From: Coprothermobacter sp.
Lineage (GTDB): Bacteria; Caldisericota; Caldisericia; Cryosericales; Cryosericaceae
Direction: 5' to 3'
Assembly: GCA_013824685.1 (NCBI GenBank)
Contig: PNOG01000020.1
Span: 62,001 to 126,000, forward strand
Length of the DNA: 64,000 bases
Shown here piece after piece: positions 36,677 to 46,544 of this stretch. Every line of letters begins with the position of its first letter. Within the stretch, counting starts at the first letter, position 1. The position numbers and the translations under genes are program-made. Under the pieces are notes generated by a model. That model saw only the letters and a list, made by a program, of their open reading frames with translations, was not told the DNA's origin and searched no databases.

Positions 36677-37699
36677 CTACAGAATCAGCATGGCATCGCC
36701 AAAGCTAAAGAAGCGGTACTGCTCTCGTATTGCCTCGCGGTACGCTGTCCACATCAGGTCCATCCCCATGAATGCTCCGACAAGCATCAGCAGGGTCGAT
36801 TTCGGGAGATGGAAGTTCGTGACCAGATGGTCGAATCCGTGGAACTCATGGGGGGGATAGATGAAGATGCCCGTCTCGCCGCTGTCTGCTCTGACAGTCG
36901 CGTCCAGGTTGATGCATGACTCGAGCGTCCTGGCGACCGTCGTACCGATGGCGGTCACGGCCGCGTGGTTTGCGCGGGCCGCGTTGACGGCTGTCGCGGT
37001 TTCCTCAGGCAGTGTGAACCGCTCGGTATGCATGTGATGATCCTCGATGCGCTCGACACGCACCGGCTGAAACGTTCCGAGTCCAACGTCAAGCGTGACG
37101 TGCTCGATGTCAATACCAAGGTCCCGTATCCTTGCCAACAACTCAGGAGTGAAATGGAGACCGGCCGTCGGTGCCGCGACGGAGCCAGGCTCGCGCGCAT
37201 AGACTGTCTGATACACCCCGGGATCGTCAGGGAACTGCTTGATATATGGGGGGATCTGTACCCGCGCTTTGGCCCGAAACTCGTCGCTCGTATATGGGTC
37301 ACGAGAGAACTCGACCGTCGCGTCACCGTCGTCATTGCGCTCCAGCAGCCGCAGGCTGACGTCGGATGTAACAGTGCACGTCTCCCCGACGTGCAGGCGC
37401 TTGAGGGGGCGTACGAGCGCCATGAAGCGGGTCGGCGACTTCCGAGCTGTCAAGAGCACATCGATAGTAGCGCCGGTTGCATCCTTATGGCAGCTGAAAC
37501 TGGCCTCGTTGACGCGCGTATCGTTGACAACCATGACATCGTGAGGACGAAGGTATGAAAGGAGATCACGAAACAGCCTGTGCTCTATCATTCCAGTCGC
37601 CCGGTCGACGACCATGAGACGTGCAAGGTCGCGCTGTTCAAGAGGCGTCTGGGCGATCAGCTCCTGTGGCAGCTCGTAGTCAAAATCCCGGATGTTCAC
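36677..37699 (-). CDS. queA: S-adenosylmethionine:tRNA ribosyltransferase-isomerase
   Basis: Uses SAM to build epoxyqueuosine on preQ1-tRNA. It has 340 residues, GTG start. Motifs: FDYELPQELIAQTPLEQRD at the N-terminus, APTAGLHFTPELLARI in the middle, and FHLPKSTLLMLVGAFMG near the end. Operon with tgt; the pair covers the tRNA steps but not preQ0 synthesis. Confidence 0.97.
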   Translation of the reverse strand: MNIRDFDYELPQELIAQTPLEQRDLARLMVVDRATGMIEHRLFRDLLSYLRPHDVMVVNDTRVNEASFSCHKDATGATIDVLLTARKSPTRFMALVRPLKRLHVGETCTVTSDVSLRLLERNDDGDATVEFSRDPYTSDEFRAKARVQIPPYIKQFPDDPGVYQTVYAREPGSVAAPTAGLHFTPELLARIRDLGIDIEHVTLDVGLGTFQPVRVERIEDHHMHTERFTLPEETATAVNAARANHAAVTAIGTTVARTLESCINLDATVRADSGETGIFIYPPHEFHGFDHLVTNFHLPKSTLLMLVGAFMGMDLMWTAYREAIREQYRFFSFGDAMLIL

Positions 37700-37773
37700 G
37701 GTTTGTCCAGCTCCTTGTCTCCACGCCGCTGTGCGCCGACGTCAATGCATCGGTCTCCAGGTCGGCAGAGTGT

Positions 37774-37801
37774 ATTATATGAGTGCAGCCCCCGTTGCCA
37801 A
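37774..37801 (-). promoter_or_regulatory. promoter of queA-tgt
   Basis: Minus strand TTGGCA (37796-37801), 16-base spacer, perfect TATAAT (37774-37779). Start near 37767, leader about 68 bases to the queA GTG. Confidence 0.65.
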
Positions 37802-37859
37802 TGGAGTCCGGGCTCGCAGGCGTTCACATGATGGGTATCGAAACGCCGAGTGGCTGCCG

Positions 37860-39107
37860 CTAATCCTTTCGCAGGAAACGCCGAGGGAGGCGGGCGCCGG
37901 GCGCTGCGCCGGCTGCTTCGATGATCCAGGTCCGCGCACTGAGTCTCTCGTTCAGGACTACTGCGCCGGCATACACTTCGGCTCGCGCTCCCGGCTCGGT
38001 GAACGGGATGACGTACCTCCCGTGCACAACACGGCGGAGCAGGACTCCCGCAATGTGGTCCTTGAGTCGATCGATACCCTCAAGAGTTGTAGCGGAGACC
38101 ATGAACCCTGTCCCAATGAGGAGAATCTCTTCTCGTCTGGCCTGTTCGACGGTATCGATCTTGTTGAAGAGCAGCACCCGGGGAATGTCGGCGCAACCAA
38201 TGCGTTCCAAAACGGTGTCGACGATGTGAATACGCTCGTGCAGGTCTCGCACGCCGGCATCGACCATATGCAGGAGAAGGTCTGCATCGCGGGCTTCCTC
38301 GAGAGTCGAACGAAACGAATCCATCAATGATTCCGGAAGGTCCCGGATGAAGCCGACCGTATCGATGAGGACAGTGGACTGGCGTCCGAAGTGAGCTGGC
38401 CTTGCCGCCGTGTCCAGTGTCGCAAAGAGCTTGTCCTCGACCAGCAGCTCGGACCCCGCCAGCAGATTGATCAGCGTAGTCTTGCCGGCATTCGTGTACC
38501 CTACCACAGCTATCTTCGCAATCGCCGATTCCTGCCGAGTGTGCGTCTTGATGGCATACCGCGTATCGACTTCCTTCACCTCTTCACGGAGATCGTGGAT
38601 CTCCGATCTCTTTTGTCTGCGGCGCTTCTGAAACAGAGTCTCGCCTGGCCCGCGCATGCCGATATAGCCTGCCTGCTGGTCATACCCTGCGTTCATTGCC
38701 CGCAGCTGCGTCAGCTCGAAGAGACGCTCGGCAATCTGGACGCGCTTCTTTGCATCAGCCGTGTGAGCCTGAGAGGCAAATGTCTCCAGGATGAGTCTGG
38801 CTCGGTCCATCACGGAGCTCTCGAGATGGTCGATCATATGGCGATACTGCGGAGGCGTAAGCTCGGAGTCGAAAATGACGAGATCAGCCCGCAGGGCCTG
38901 CAGCAGCTCATGCAGCTCTTCAACCTGCCCCTTGCCAAGTAGGAAACGCTGAGGGGTCCGCTGCACATAGGTTTTGGACTCGAGTACTTCTACTCCGAGG
39001 CCTTCGGCCAGCTGTCGTGTCTCTTCCGGGCGGTCAGGATCGACGATCTCACCGATCCTGCGAATGCTTACAATGACGGCCGTTCGTGCGATGCCTTCGC
39101 CGCTCAT
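37860..39107 (-). CDS. hflX: GTPase HflX
   Basis: Ribosome-associated GTPase that splits stalled ribosomes in other bacteria. It has 415 residues. The N-terminal HflX domain (LLGKGQVEEL, GMRGPGETLFQKRRR) precedes the G domain: GYTNAGKTTLINLL (G1), DTVGFIRDLP (G3) and FNKID (G4). ATG 39107 overlaps the PHP gene stop by 4 bases; the longer in-frame start at 39200 lies inside that gene. The tail is Ala/Arg-rich. Confidence 0.95.
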   Translation of the reverse strand: MSGEGIARTAVIVSIRRIGEIVDPDRPEETRQLAEGLGVEVLESKTYVQRTPQRFLLGKGQVEELHELLQALRADLVIFDSELTPPQYRHMIDHLESSVMDRARLILETFASQAHTADAKKRVQIAERLFELTQLRAMNAGYDQQAGYIGMRGPGETLFQKRRRQKRSEIHDLREEVKEVDTRYAIKTHTRQESAIAKIAVVGYTNAGKTTLINLLAGSELLVEDKLFATLDTAARPAHFGRQSTVLIDTVGFIRDLPESLMDSFRSTLEEARDADLLLHMVDAGVRDLHERIHIVDTVLERIGCADIPRVLLFNKIDTVEQARREEILLIGTGFMVSATTLEGIDRLKDHIAGVLLRRVVHGRYVIPFTEPGARAEVYAGAVVLNERLSARTWIIEAAGAAPGARLPRRFLRKD

Positions 39108-39835
39108 GACTGCGGGACCAGGTACTGCTGGATGAGCTCTTCCGAGTAGTTCACCGTAGAAGCTGGATCGATGTCGTGTGCAACCAGAAGTCGCTCGCAC
39201 TCCGACACAATGCCTACGCTGTAGGAGATGTGTGAATCCGAACTCATCAGGATCGGCGCATGGTACTTTTCGAGGAGCTCCAGGATGCGCTCGTAGTGAG
39301 CAACGTTGACGTCCTTCCAGGTATGAAGCGCCGACTGGTTCAGCTCGACAAGCACTCCCCTTGCTGCGGCGGCAGCAATCGACTCTTCGAGATCTACCGG
39401 ATATGGAAAACGGGGGTCACCAATATGGGCCATGACCGTTATCCGGTTTTTCTCGATAGCCTTGACGAGCGCCCCCGTGTTCTCGGAAACCGACGAGCCG
39501 CCGTACCCTGTCGAGTTGTGGAATCCGGCGATGACGATGTCGAGCTCCTGCAACAACTTCTCAGGCATGTCCAGCTCGCCCCAGGGGTTAATGATGTTCG
39601 CCTCGACCCCAATGAGCACGCGGATCCCGGGCAACTGACGCAGGGTGTCCTGTCTGTTGAGATTCTTGAAGTAGTCCAACTTGGGTCCATCCGGACGTGC
39701 AGGACCGTGGTCCGTAATGGCAAGATACTTCAGGCCACGCCCCTGTGCTGCAACAACGACTTCCTGAAGCGTGGAGAACGCATGTCCAGAGAAGACGGTA
39801 TGGACGTGAAAGTCCCCAAGCATCTGTGGACTCAT
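39104..39835 (-). CDS. PHP-domain phosphoesterase (YcdX-like)
   Basis: Metal-dependent phosphoesterase of 243 residues. PHP motifs: DFHVHTVFSGHA, ITDHGPA, GVEANIIN, AHIGDPRF and SSDSHISYSVG. These cover the usual trinuclear metal site of YcdX. The substrate is unknown. ATG 39835 has GGAGGG upstream and overlaps the membrane-protein stop by 4 bases. Confidence 0.9.
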   Translation of the reverse strand: MSPQMLGDFHVHTVFSGHAFSTLQEVVVAAQGRGLKYLAITDHGPARPDGPKLDYFKNLNRQDTLRQLPGIRVLIGVEANIINPWGELDMPEKLLQELDIVIAGFHNSTGYGGSSVSENTGALVKAIEKNRITVMAHIGDPRFPYPVDLEESIAAAAARGVLVELNQSALHTWKDVNVAHYERILELLEKYHAPILMSSDSHISYSVGIVSECERLLVAHDIDPASTVNYSEELIQQYLVPQS

Positions 39836-40188
39836 GCCCGCTTCCCTCCGTTGTCTCTGAGCAACGATGAAACAATCATGCTCCCAACGGAGACGAGCAC
39901 CCACCCTATGAGCGCCGCCAGGAAACCGCGCACGTCAAAGCCCGGGACAAGCCATGCCGTCAGAGCCATGACAGCGGCGTCGATGACCAGCGTGAACAGT
40001 CCAAGACTCAGAATGCTCAGTGGAAGGCTTATGGCGAGCAGGATCGGGCGAATGAGGGCGTTGACGAACCCGAAGATGAGTGCCGCCCATAACGCCGTCC
40101 AGAGCGAGGCAACCTCGAATCCGGGGACTACCCGGCTGACGAGCAGAAAAACCGAAGCATTCAGCAACAGACGAATAATGAGGTCCAT
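39832..40188 (-). CDS. phage-holin-4-2/YvlD-family membrane protein
   Basis: 118 residues with four hydrophobic helices and short loops; PGFEV and PGFDVRG recur after helices 1 and 3, as in YvlD-type proteins. Despite the family name, chromosomal members are not phage holins, and their role is unknown. GGAGACCCC precedes the ATG. It is between uvrC and the PHP gene. Confidence 0.85.
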   Translation of the reverse strand: MDLIIRLLLNASVFLLVSRVVPGFEVASLWTALWAALIFGFVNALIRPILLAISLPLSILSLGLFTLVIDAAVMALTAWLVPGFDVRGFLAALIGWVLVSVGSMIVSSLLRDNGGKRA

Positions 40189-40207
40189 AGGGGTCTCCTT
40201 TCAAAAA

Positions 40208-41902
40208 TCAGCGGTGCTTCAGAGAACGTTCGTGGCGTTTGTGAAACTCCCGCTTGCCAAAGCGATGAGCTTCGTCCCGAATTGCCATGAGCAACAGCAA
40301 AGCGCCGGAATCGTGTGAGAGCCGCACCGGTTCCGGAGTCCCTTCACGGTACAGCAGTTCTTCCTTCTTGGCGATGCCTACAACAGGCACATGCACACCG
40401 GCATCGTCGCGTACAGCACAGACGGCTCCCAGTTGGGAAAGTCCCCCGTCGATCAGCAGGAGATTCGCAGGGTCACCGAACGCAATGTCGCTCCATCTTG
40501 CGAAGCGCCGAGCAAGAGCCTCTGCCAGCATTGCCGGATCGTTCGGCGAATCCAGAAAGCGCATGTTGAACAGCCTGTACTGATCCTTTGCCGGTTTTCC
40601 GGCCACAAAAACGACCATGGACACCGTAGCATCCTTTCCTGAGATGTTCGATACGTCGTATCCCTCGATGCGCACCGGCATGTGGTCAAGGTCCAATACT
40701 GCCTTCAGAACTGACAGCTGTGCAGGGATGTCACTCGCCCGCGTCGAGGCAATCAGTTTCTGTTCGGCGTTCTCACCTGCAAAGCGCAAAAGGCGTGAAG
40801 TCTCTGTCGAACGTGGCGACGCCAGGGAAATCGCGGGCCCAAGAGCTTCCCGCAGTCGCTCGCGCACAATCGTCGCTTCAGTGCCCACAGCATCGACAGC
40901 TATCCGTATCGGAGCAGCTACACGAAACCGGTGGTAGAAATCAGTGATGAGATCCGTCCGCATGACTGCATCAAGAGCCTCCTTGCCTTTGAGGTCATAG
41001 ATGAACTCTGTGGAAGCGATCAGTCTGCCTTCGCGAAGTGCTTGCCGGACGACGGCCACAAGGTTTCCCTGTTGATGAAACGCGAAAACATCCATGTCTC
41101 GCGCCCGGGGCGCAAACACGGCGTACCGTTCAAATAGTCCCTTCAGCGCAAGGTAGGAGTCGCGGTAACGTACCGCCCGCTCGTATTGCTGCGACCGAGA
41201 CGCCTGATCCATGCTGTTCTCGAGCTGTCTCAGCAACGTGCGCATCTTGCCGTTCAGAAACTCCGACAGGTTTTGAACCGCTTGGGCATACTCATCGTCG
41301 GAGCACCTGTTCCCACACGGTGCCAGACAGAGGCCCAGATCAAAGTCGAGGCAAGGCTTGGTAGGTTTCGCCGGATCGATTCTTCGATGACACGTTCTGA
41401 CTGGAAACGCATGTCTCAGGCTGTCAAGGCCAAGGTTCAGCAGTCCAGACTTGGGGTATGGACCAAAGTATCGGCTTCTGGCCGTCGTCACACGACGAGT
41501 CTTCCTGAGGATCGGAAAAGCCTCTCCCGTCAATTCGATAAGGGGGTACGACTTGCCGTCGATGAGCTGAATATTGTAGTGGGGCTTGTAGCACTTGATG
41601 AAGTTCGACTCGAGCACCAGGGCCTGGTCCTCGTGTCCCGCCGTGATGAAACTGAAGAAGCGGGCATTGCCCACCATTGATTTCGTTTTCGGGTTCAGGT
41701 CATTTCTGAAGTATGACTCGACTCTCTTGCGGAGATTCTTGGCCTTGCCGACATAGATGATACGGTCAGAAGAATCCCGTATGACGTAAACCCCCGGCGT
41801 AGCCGGGAGTTTACCGAGAGAATCCTTCTCGAAAGGAAGCTTGTATGCAGTATCCAGGCCGTCGAGTGTGCTATTTGGCGTAGTCGGAGTATCTGGTCTC
41901 AC
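40208..41902 (-). CDS. uvrC: excinuclease ABC subunit C, lacking the C-terminal HhH domain
   Basis: Makes both incisions in nucleotide excision repair. It has 564 residues. The GIY-YIG nuclease sits at about 35-115 (GVYVIRDSSDRIIYVGKAKNL), the cysteine cluster after it (CLDFDLGLCLAPC), UVR at about 205-240, and the RNase H-like nuclease at about 380-540 (EGYDVSNISGKDATVSM, LLIDGGLSQL). It stops at HRFGKREFHKRHERSLKHR, where about 50-60 residues of tandem HhH would normally follow. GTG start inside the rny 3' end (32-base overlap). Confidence 0.94.
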   Translation of the reverse strand: MRPDTPTTPNSTLDGLDTAYKLPFEKDSLGKLPATPGVYVIRDSSDRIIYVGKAKNLRKRVESYFRNDLNPKTKSMVGNARFFSFITAGHEDQALVLESNFIKCYKPHYNIQLIDGKSYPLIELTGEAFPILRKTRRVTTARSRYFGPYPKSGLLNLGLDSLRHAFPVRTCHRRIDPAKPTKPCLDFDLGLCLAPCGNRCSDDEYAQAVQNLSEFLNGKMRTLLRQLENSMDQASRSQQYERAVRYRDSYLALKGLFERYAVFAPRARDMDVFAFHQQGNLVAVVRQALREGRLIASTEFIYDLKGKEALDAVMRTDLITDFYHRFRVAAPIRIAVDAVGTEATIVRERLREALGPAISLASPRSTETSRLLRFAGENAEQKLIASTRASDIPAQLSVLKAVLDLDHMPVRIEGYDVSNISGKDATVSMVVFVAGKPAKDQYRLFNMRFLDSPNDPAMLAEALARRFARWSDIAFGDPANLLLIDGGLSQLGAVCAVRDDAGVHVPVVGIAKKEELLYREGTPEPVRLSHDSGALLLLMAIRDEAHRFGKREFHKRHERSLKHR

Positions 41903-43421
41903 GAACGACGGTCACCTTGATCTGCCCCGGGTACGAGACTTCCAGCTCCACCTTGCGAGCAACATCCATGGCGATCTTTGCTGCCAGGGACTCGTCAACT
42001 TCATCGGGTTCCACAAGAATTCGGAGCTCGCGCCCCGCTTGTATGGCATACGACTTCTTGATTCCAGGTATCGAGTTCGCAATAGACTCCAGTTTCTCCA
42101 GGCGCTTGATATAGCTTTCAACGCTTTCCCGGCGAGCGCCCGGTCTTGATGCGGAGAGAGCGTCGGCGACGTGCACGATGACGTCAAGAACGGTCTCCAT
42201 GGGAATGTCGGTATGATGTGCGGCGACAGCATGAACGATGTCCCCGGATTCGCCAGACTTGTTCAGGATGTCCGACCCGATGAGGGCATGCGGCCCTTCG
42301 ACTTCGTAGTCGACAGCCTTGCCGATGTCGTGAAGGAACCCTGCCCGCTTTGCTGGTCCAGCAGGCAGCTTCAACTCAGACGCGATGTTGGCTGCTATGA
42401 AAGCCGTCTCCACTGAATGCGCGAGGACGTTCTGGCCATAGCTGGTGCGATACTTCAGACGACCAATCAGGCGAGTGATCTCGTCGGAGAGACCGGCAAT
42501 GCCGACATGATTCGCGGCCTGCTGCCCTTCACTGAAAACTCGCTCATCCATCTGGCGTTCTGCTTCCTCGACGAATTGTTCGATGTGTGCCGGGTGAATG
42601 CGCCCGTCAACAACCAGCCGTTCCAGGGCAATCCGCGCTACTTCCCGTCGAATCGGGTTGAACGCGGACAACGTGACGGCTTCCGGCGTATCATCGATCA
42701 GGAGGTCCACGCCAGTCAGGGTCTCGAAAGCCCTGATGTTCCGGCCTTCCCGGCCAATGATGCGTCCCTTCCAGTCTTCGGACGGGAGAGGAACAACACT
42801 GATCGTAGACTCACCCACGTAGTCAGTGGCAATCTTCTGGATAGACGAAGCGATAACCTCAGCTGCCTTGGCATCAGCCTGAAGCTGGGCATCGTGCACG
42901 ACCTCGCTTACCATCTTGGCGACACGGGTCCTCGTGTCTTTCTCGGCTCGGTCCAGAACGATCGTCCGGGCCTCCTCGGGATTCAGTTGCGCGATGCGCT
43001 GCAGTTCAGCTTCGGCCGCAACTCGCTGACCATCGAGGACCTCTGTCTTGCTGCGAAGCTTCTCTTGTGCTGCGTCGAGATCCCGGTCTTTCTGTTCCAC
43101 CTGCTCAACGCGATGGTCAAGGAAGTCCTCTTTCTGGATCAGACGATGCTCAGTCTTTTGCAGCTCTGTCTGACGGGCAACGAACTTGTTCTCCAGACTG
43201 TTCTTCTTCTCTTCCAGTTCTTCTTGGAGCTTGAGCCTGTTCTTGGCATTCTCGGCCTCGATGCTCGAACGCGCTTCCTGTTCCATCTTGCGCACGAGCT
43301 CACGCGCCGACTCGACACGGTTCCTGGCGATGTATCCTTCGATGAGGAGACCTATGACAATACCAAGAATCAGCATCCCCGCGTATATCGCGGAGGAGAT
43401 GATCCCGTTTATTCCAGGCAT
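41871..43421 (-). CDS. rny: ribonuclease Y
   Basis: Membrane-bound endoribonuclease that starts mRNA decay. It has 516 residues: one N-terminal membrane helix (about 10-28), a long charged coiled coil (about 32-190), a KH domain (GRIIGREGRNIRAFE) and an HD domain (GQNVLAHSVETA, FLHDIGKAVD, AAHHTDI). All parts are intact. It lies between recA and uvrC; the frequent partner ymdB is far away. Confidence 0.97.
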   Translation of the reverse strand: MPGINGIISSAIYAGMLILGIVIGLLIEGYIARNRVESARELVRKMEQEARSSIEAENAKNRLKLQEELEEKKNSLENKFVARQTELQKTEHRLIQKEDFLDHRVEQVEQKDRDLDAAQEKLRSKTEVLDGQRVAAEAELQRIAQLNPEEARTIVLDRAEKDTRTRVAKMVSEVVHDAQLQADAKAAEVIASSIQKIATDYVGESTISVVPLPSEDWKGRIIGREGRNIRAFETLTGVDLLIDDTPEAVTLSAFNPIRREVARIALERLVVDGRIHPAHIEQFVEEAERQMDERVFSEGQQAANHVGIAGLSDEITRLIGRLKYRTSYGQNVLAHSVETAFIAANIASELKLPAGPAKRAGFLHDIGKAVDYEVEGPHALIGSDILNKSGESGDIVHAVAAHHTDIPMETVLDVIVHVADALSASRPGARRESVESYIKRLEKLESIANSIPGIKKSYAIQAGRELRILVEPDEVDESLAAKIAMDVARKVELEVSYPGQIKVTVVRETRYSDYAK

Positions 43422-43446
43422 GTATCTACCATCCTTAGTGTGTATG

Positions 43447-43475
43447 ACTTCGGTCCGGCCAAGGCCGACCGAAGT
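43447..43475 (-). terminator. strong hairpin between recA and rny
   Basis: ACTTCGGT and ACCGAAGT pair around an inner GGCC/GGCC stem. It is 23 bases past the recA stop in the transcript direction. No U-run follows, so it may terminate partly, or mark an mRNA-processing site. Confidence 0.5.
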
Positions 43476-43497
43476 GCCTTCAAGGAACCCTGCCGAA

Positions 43498-44562
43498 CTA
43501 GTCTGTGGGGGAGGGCTCCGCTTGAGGCGAAAGCTTGTCGCGGACCTTTCCCTTTATCTCGGCCATGATGTCTGGGTGCTCCTTGAGGTAGGCCGCAGCA
43601 TTGTCACGTCCCTGTGCAAGCCGTGTGCCGCCGTAGGCATACCACGACCCGCTCTTCTCGATGATGTCGAACTGCACGGCCAAGTCTACGACCTCGCCGA
43701 ACGTCTGGATCCCCTTGCCGAAAATGATGTCAAACTGCGCCACTCGATAGGGCGGCGCCATCTTGTTCTTGACAACCTTTACCTTCACCTTGTTGCCAAT
43801 GACCGCATCGCCCTCGGTGATACTCTCGACGCGACGCACTTCCAGCCTCACGGATGAGTAGAACTTCAGAGCACGCCCGCCTGGGGTGACCTCCGGATTC
43901 CCATACGTGACACCGATCTTTTCGCGTAACTGGTTGATGAAGATAGCGCACGTCTGTGACTTGCTCAAGACACCTGCAAGTTTGCGCAGAGCCTGGGACA
44001 TGAGACGCGCCTGAAGTCCCACGAACTGATCCCCCATCATGCCTTCGAGTTCGACTCTCGGTACAAGCGCAGCCACAGAATCAAGAACAAACACGTCCAA
44101 ACCACCTGATTGAACAAGCATGTCGGCTATCTCCAGAGCTTGCTCCGCATAGTCAGGCTGTGAGATGATCAGCTCGTCTACGTCGACTCCGATGTTGCGG
44201 GCGTACATGGGGTCAAGAGCATGCTCAGTGTCGATGAACGCCGCCCTGCCCCCCGCCTTCTGTGCCTCGGCAATTGCCTGGAGACCAAGAGTGGTCTTGC
44301 CTCCTCCCTCCGGACCATAGATCTCGACGATCCTGCCACGCGGAAGCCCGCCGATGCCGAGCGCGGCATCAAGGGAAAGGCTCCCGGTCGAGATGGCAGG
44401 GACCAACGCCCTGTCTGAGCGATCGCCAAGCTTCATGACGGAACCCTTCCCAAACTGCTTCTCTATCTGAGACATGGCAGCTGCCAGAGCCTTGTCACGA
44501 TCGGCTACTCTGTCGGCGGCCTCGCTCTTCTGTACCTTGTCAGTCATCTTTCCGTTTTCCAT
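43498..44562 (-). CDS. recA: recombinase A
   Basis: Strand-exchange ATPase and SOS co-protease. It has 354 residues. The RecA core is complete ([61 protein letters not shown]). The Walker A reads GPEGGGKTT rather than the near-universal GPESSGKTT. GGAGG precedes the ATG, and a likely promoter lies 35-60 bases upstream. Confidence 0.98.
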   Translation of the reverse strand: MENGKMTDKVQKSEAADRVADRDKALAAAMSQIEKQFGKGSVMKLGDRSDRALVPAISTGSLSLDAALGIGGLPRGRIVEIYGPEGGGKTTLGLQAIAEAQKAGGRAAFIDTEHALDPMYARNIGVDVDELIISQPDYAEQALEIADMLVQSGGLDVFVLDSVAALVPRVELEGMMGDQFVGLQARLMSQALRKLAGVLSKSQTCAIFINQLREKIGVTYGNPEVTPGGRALKFYSSVRLEVRRVESITEGDAVIGNKVKVKVVKNKMAPPYRVAQFDIIFGKGIQTFGEVVDLAVQFDIIEKSGSWYAYGGTRLAQGRDNAAAYLKEHPDIMAEIKGKVRDKLSPQAEPSPTD

Positions 44563-44596
44563 ATAGCCTCCACGTTTGGTGTAAGCCCTACATTTC

Positions 44597-44624
44597 AGTA
44601 TAATTCGGTATCCCTATTCAGCAA
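44597..44624 (-). promoter_or_regulatory. probable recA promoter
   Basis: Minus strand TTGCTG (44619-44624), 16-base spacer, TATACT (44597-44602). It lies over the thpR 3' end. I could not recognise a LexA box around it. Confidence 0.45.
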
Positions 44625-45177
44625 ATGGCGCAAGCCGCACCGAAGCGCGAGCAATGTACACCGGATGACCCCGTCCCATGACGCTCTCATAGACAACAAC
44701 GTCCGTGACGGGAACGGCACATGGTTTTGCAGGCCATGCCTCAATGGCCGCGACCTCGTCCCCACGGGTACCGGTTGCGAACCGGCCTAACGTCACATGT
44801 GGCGCGAAGCGCTCCGTCCGACCGTTGGAACCCAGCCCGGACAAGGAGCGATCGATTGTTGCCGCCAGAACAGCGAGAGCCCGGGAGACGACGCCTGGCC
44901 CAGTCCACAGAACGGTGGGCTGCCCGTCCCGGCGAAATACTCCGAACCTGTCCAGCACGACACTGGTCCCCGGCATCGCCGAAAGTGACAGCGACAGACG
45001 CTCTCCTGCATCATCGAGCTGCTCATCCGGAAACTCCCCGAGGAACCGCAGTGTGATGTGGCAGGAGGCAACCGGAACCGGTCTAAGCCCAGGGACTTTC
45101 AAAGCAAAGGCAGTCATGTAGGGTCGCAGCCAGTCAGCAAAGCTTCTTGGAAGAGGGATAGCGACAAACGCTCTCAC
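44614..45177 (-). CDS. thpR: RNA 2',3'-cyclic phosphodiesterase (2'-5' RNA ligase family)
   Basis: 187 residues of the 2H phosphoesterase superfamily. The two HxTx motifs are CHITLRFLGE (about residue 40) and APHVTLGRF (about 127). It probably acts on tRNA-derived 2',3'-cyclic ends; the physiological role is unclear. GTG start overlaps the rimO stop by 4 bases. Confidence 0.93.
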   Translation of the reverse strand: MRAFVAIPLPRSFADWLRPYMTAFALKVPGLRPVPVASCHITLRFLGEFPDEQLDDAGERLSLSLSAMPGTSVVLDRFGVFRRDGQPTVLWTGPGVVSRALAVLAATIDRSLSGLGSNGRTERFAPHVTLGRFATGTRGDEVAAIEAWPAKPCAVPVTDVVVYESVMGRGHPVYIARASVRLAPFAE

Positions 45178-46544
45178 AGGAGGAGGCCGTCAAGGTCATA
45201 GGGGCCAACGGTCGTGATGCGTGCCCTGCAGATATCGCCCAGTGCAGGTTGCGTCTTGTGACCGGTTCGTACCACGACGGTGTTGTCGACGTCGGGTGCA
45301 TCGAGCAGTGTTCTGCCGTAGATTCCTGATTGGGTCACTCCATCGACAATGACCTCGACGTCCCTGCCCAGGTATCGAACCTCGTTGATGGAAGAGGAGA
45401 TCTTCTGCTGGGACTCCATGAACTCACGCAGCCGGCGGCTCTTTGTTGACCCATGCACTTGATCCGGGAACCGCGAAGATATGGCAAAGGCTTCCTTCGA
45501 GTAAGCGAATGCCGACGCATGATCCAGTCGAAGCACACGGAGATCGGCAAGCAGACGTTTGAACTGCTCTTCAGTCTCCCCGGGGAACCCGACGATGAAC
45601 GTGCTCCGGAGTCCGGCATCCGGGATAATCCGTCGAACGCGGTCGACGACGCAGGCTGCCGACCCAGCCGCCCAAGGGCGTCCCATGGCCTTCAGAACGA
45701 CTGGATCCGTATGCTGCAATGGGATGTCGACGTAGTGGGCAATGTGGCGTGAACTGCCGATCACTTCGAGGAGTTCCTGAGTCACCAGTGTGGGGTAGAG
45801 ATACAACACCCGCAGAATCCTGATACCCGTCAATTGATCGAGTTCGCGAAGGAGGGCTGCAAGTTGCGGACGATGTTCGGGCGTCAGATCCATGCCGTAG
45901 GCACTCGTGTTTTGCGAAACAAGGATGAGCTCGGTCACGCCAGTCTGTACCAACTGCTCCGCCTCACGGAGAATCGTGTCGACGGAGCGACTGATGAGAG
46001 GCCCCTTGATCCGGGGTATGGTGCAGTAGGTACACCGCTGCGAGCACCCGTCCGCTATCTTGAGGTAGGCATAGGAGCCACCCCCGCTCAGAACGCGTGG
46101 TGCTTCGAATGCCCGCATGGTATCGAGGTCGACAGGTTGCTCGACCCCTGAAGGCGGGACCTGCTTCAGCAGGCTCTCCCAGAACGTTCTCTGGTACATC
46201 GCGCCCACTCCCATGACGGCGTACAATCCTGGATGTCGCTTCAGGACTTGCTCTCTCCACAACTGCGGATAACAGCCTACCGCTACAATTCGTACAACAT
46301 GCCCTTCGGCCTGCAGGAACTCGACAGCATCGAGTGTCTCGTCAGCCTCATCACGAGCCGCTTCCAGGAAACCACACGTGTTTACGACAACAACATCGGC
46401 ATCCTGGGGCTCGGCACACACGAGAGCGGTTGGTTCTGCTGCAATGATCTGTCCCAGCATTGCCTCGCTGTCGGCCAGGTTCTTTGCACACCCGAGACTG
46501 ACAATGCAGACTCGAGGCCTACGGTGTATGCGCTGGTGAACCAT
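45174..46544 (-). CDS. rimO: ribosomal protein S12 methylthiotransferase
   Basis: Radical-SAM enzyme that methylthiolates Asp-89 of S12. It has 456 residues from the ATG at 46544; a TTG six bases earlier is also in frame. Marks: SLGCAKNLADSE, NTCGFLEAARDEAD, VGCYPQ, the radical-SAM DGCSQRCTYCTIPRIKG, and a C-terminal TRAM domain. The GCAKN/DGCSQRC pattern separates RimO from MiaB. The start lies inside rodZ (26-base overlap). Confidence 0.95.
   Translation of the reverse strand: MVHQRIHRRPRVCIVSLGCAKNLADSEAMLGQIIAAEPTALVCAEPQDADVVVVNTCGFLEAARDEADETLDAVEFLQAEGHVVRIVAVGCYPQLWREQVLKRHPGLYAVMGVGAMYQRTFWESLLKQVPPSGVEQPVDLDTMRAFEAPRVLSGGGSYAYLKIADGCSQRCTYCTIPRIKGPLISRSVDTILREAEQLVQTGVTELILVSQNTSAYGMDLTPEHRPQLAALLRELDQLTGIRILRVLYLYPTLVTQELLEVIGSSRHIAHYVDIPLQHTDPVVLKAMGRPWAAGSAACVVDRVRRIIPDAGLRSTFIVGFPGETEEQFKRLLADLRVLRLDHASAFAYSKEAFAISSRFPDQVHGSTKSRRLREFMESQQKISSSINEVRYLGRDVEVIVDGVTQSGIYGRTLLDAPDVDNTVVVRTGHKTQPALGDICRARITTVGPYDLDGLLL

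Noticed and set aside
37700-37859. Possible small gene between queA and hflX
   Set aside because: Only a promoter for queA fits; frames there lack ribosome-binding sites and extend into queA antisense.
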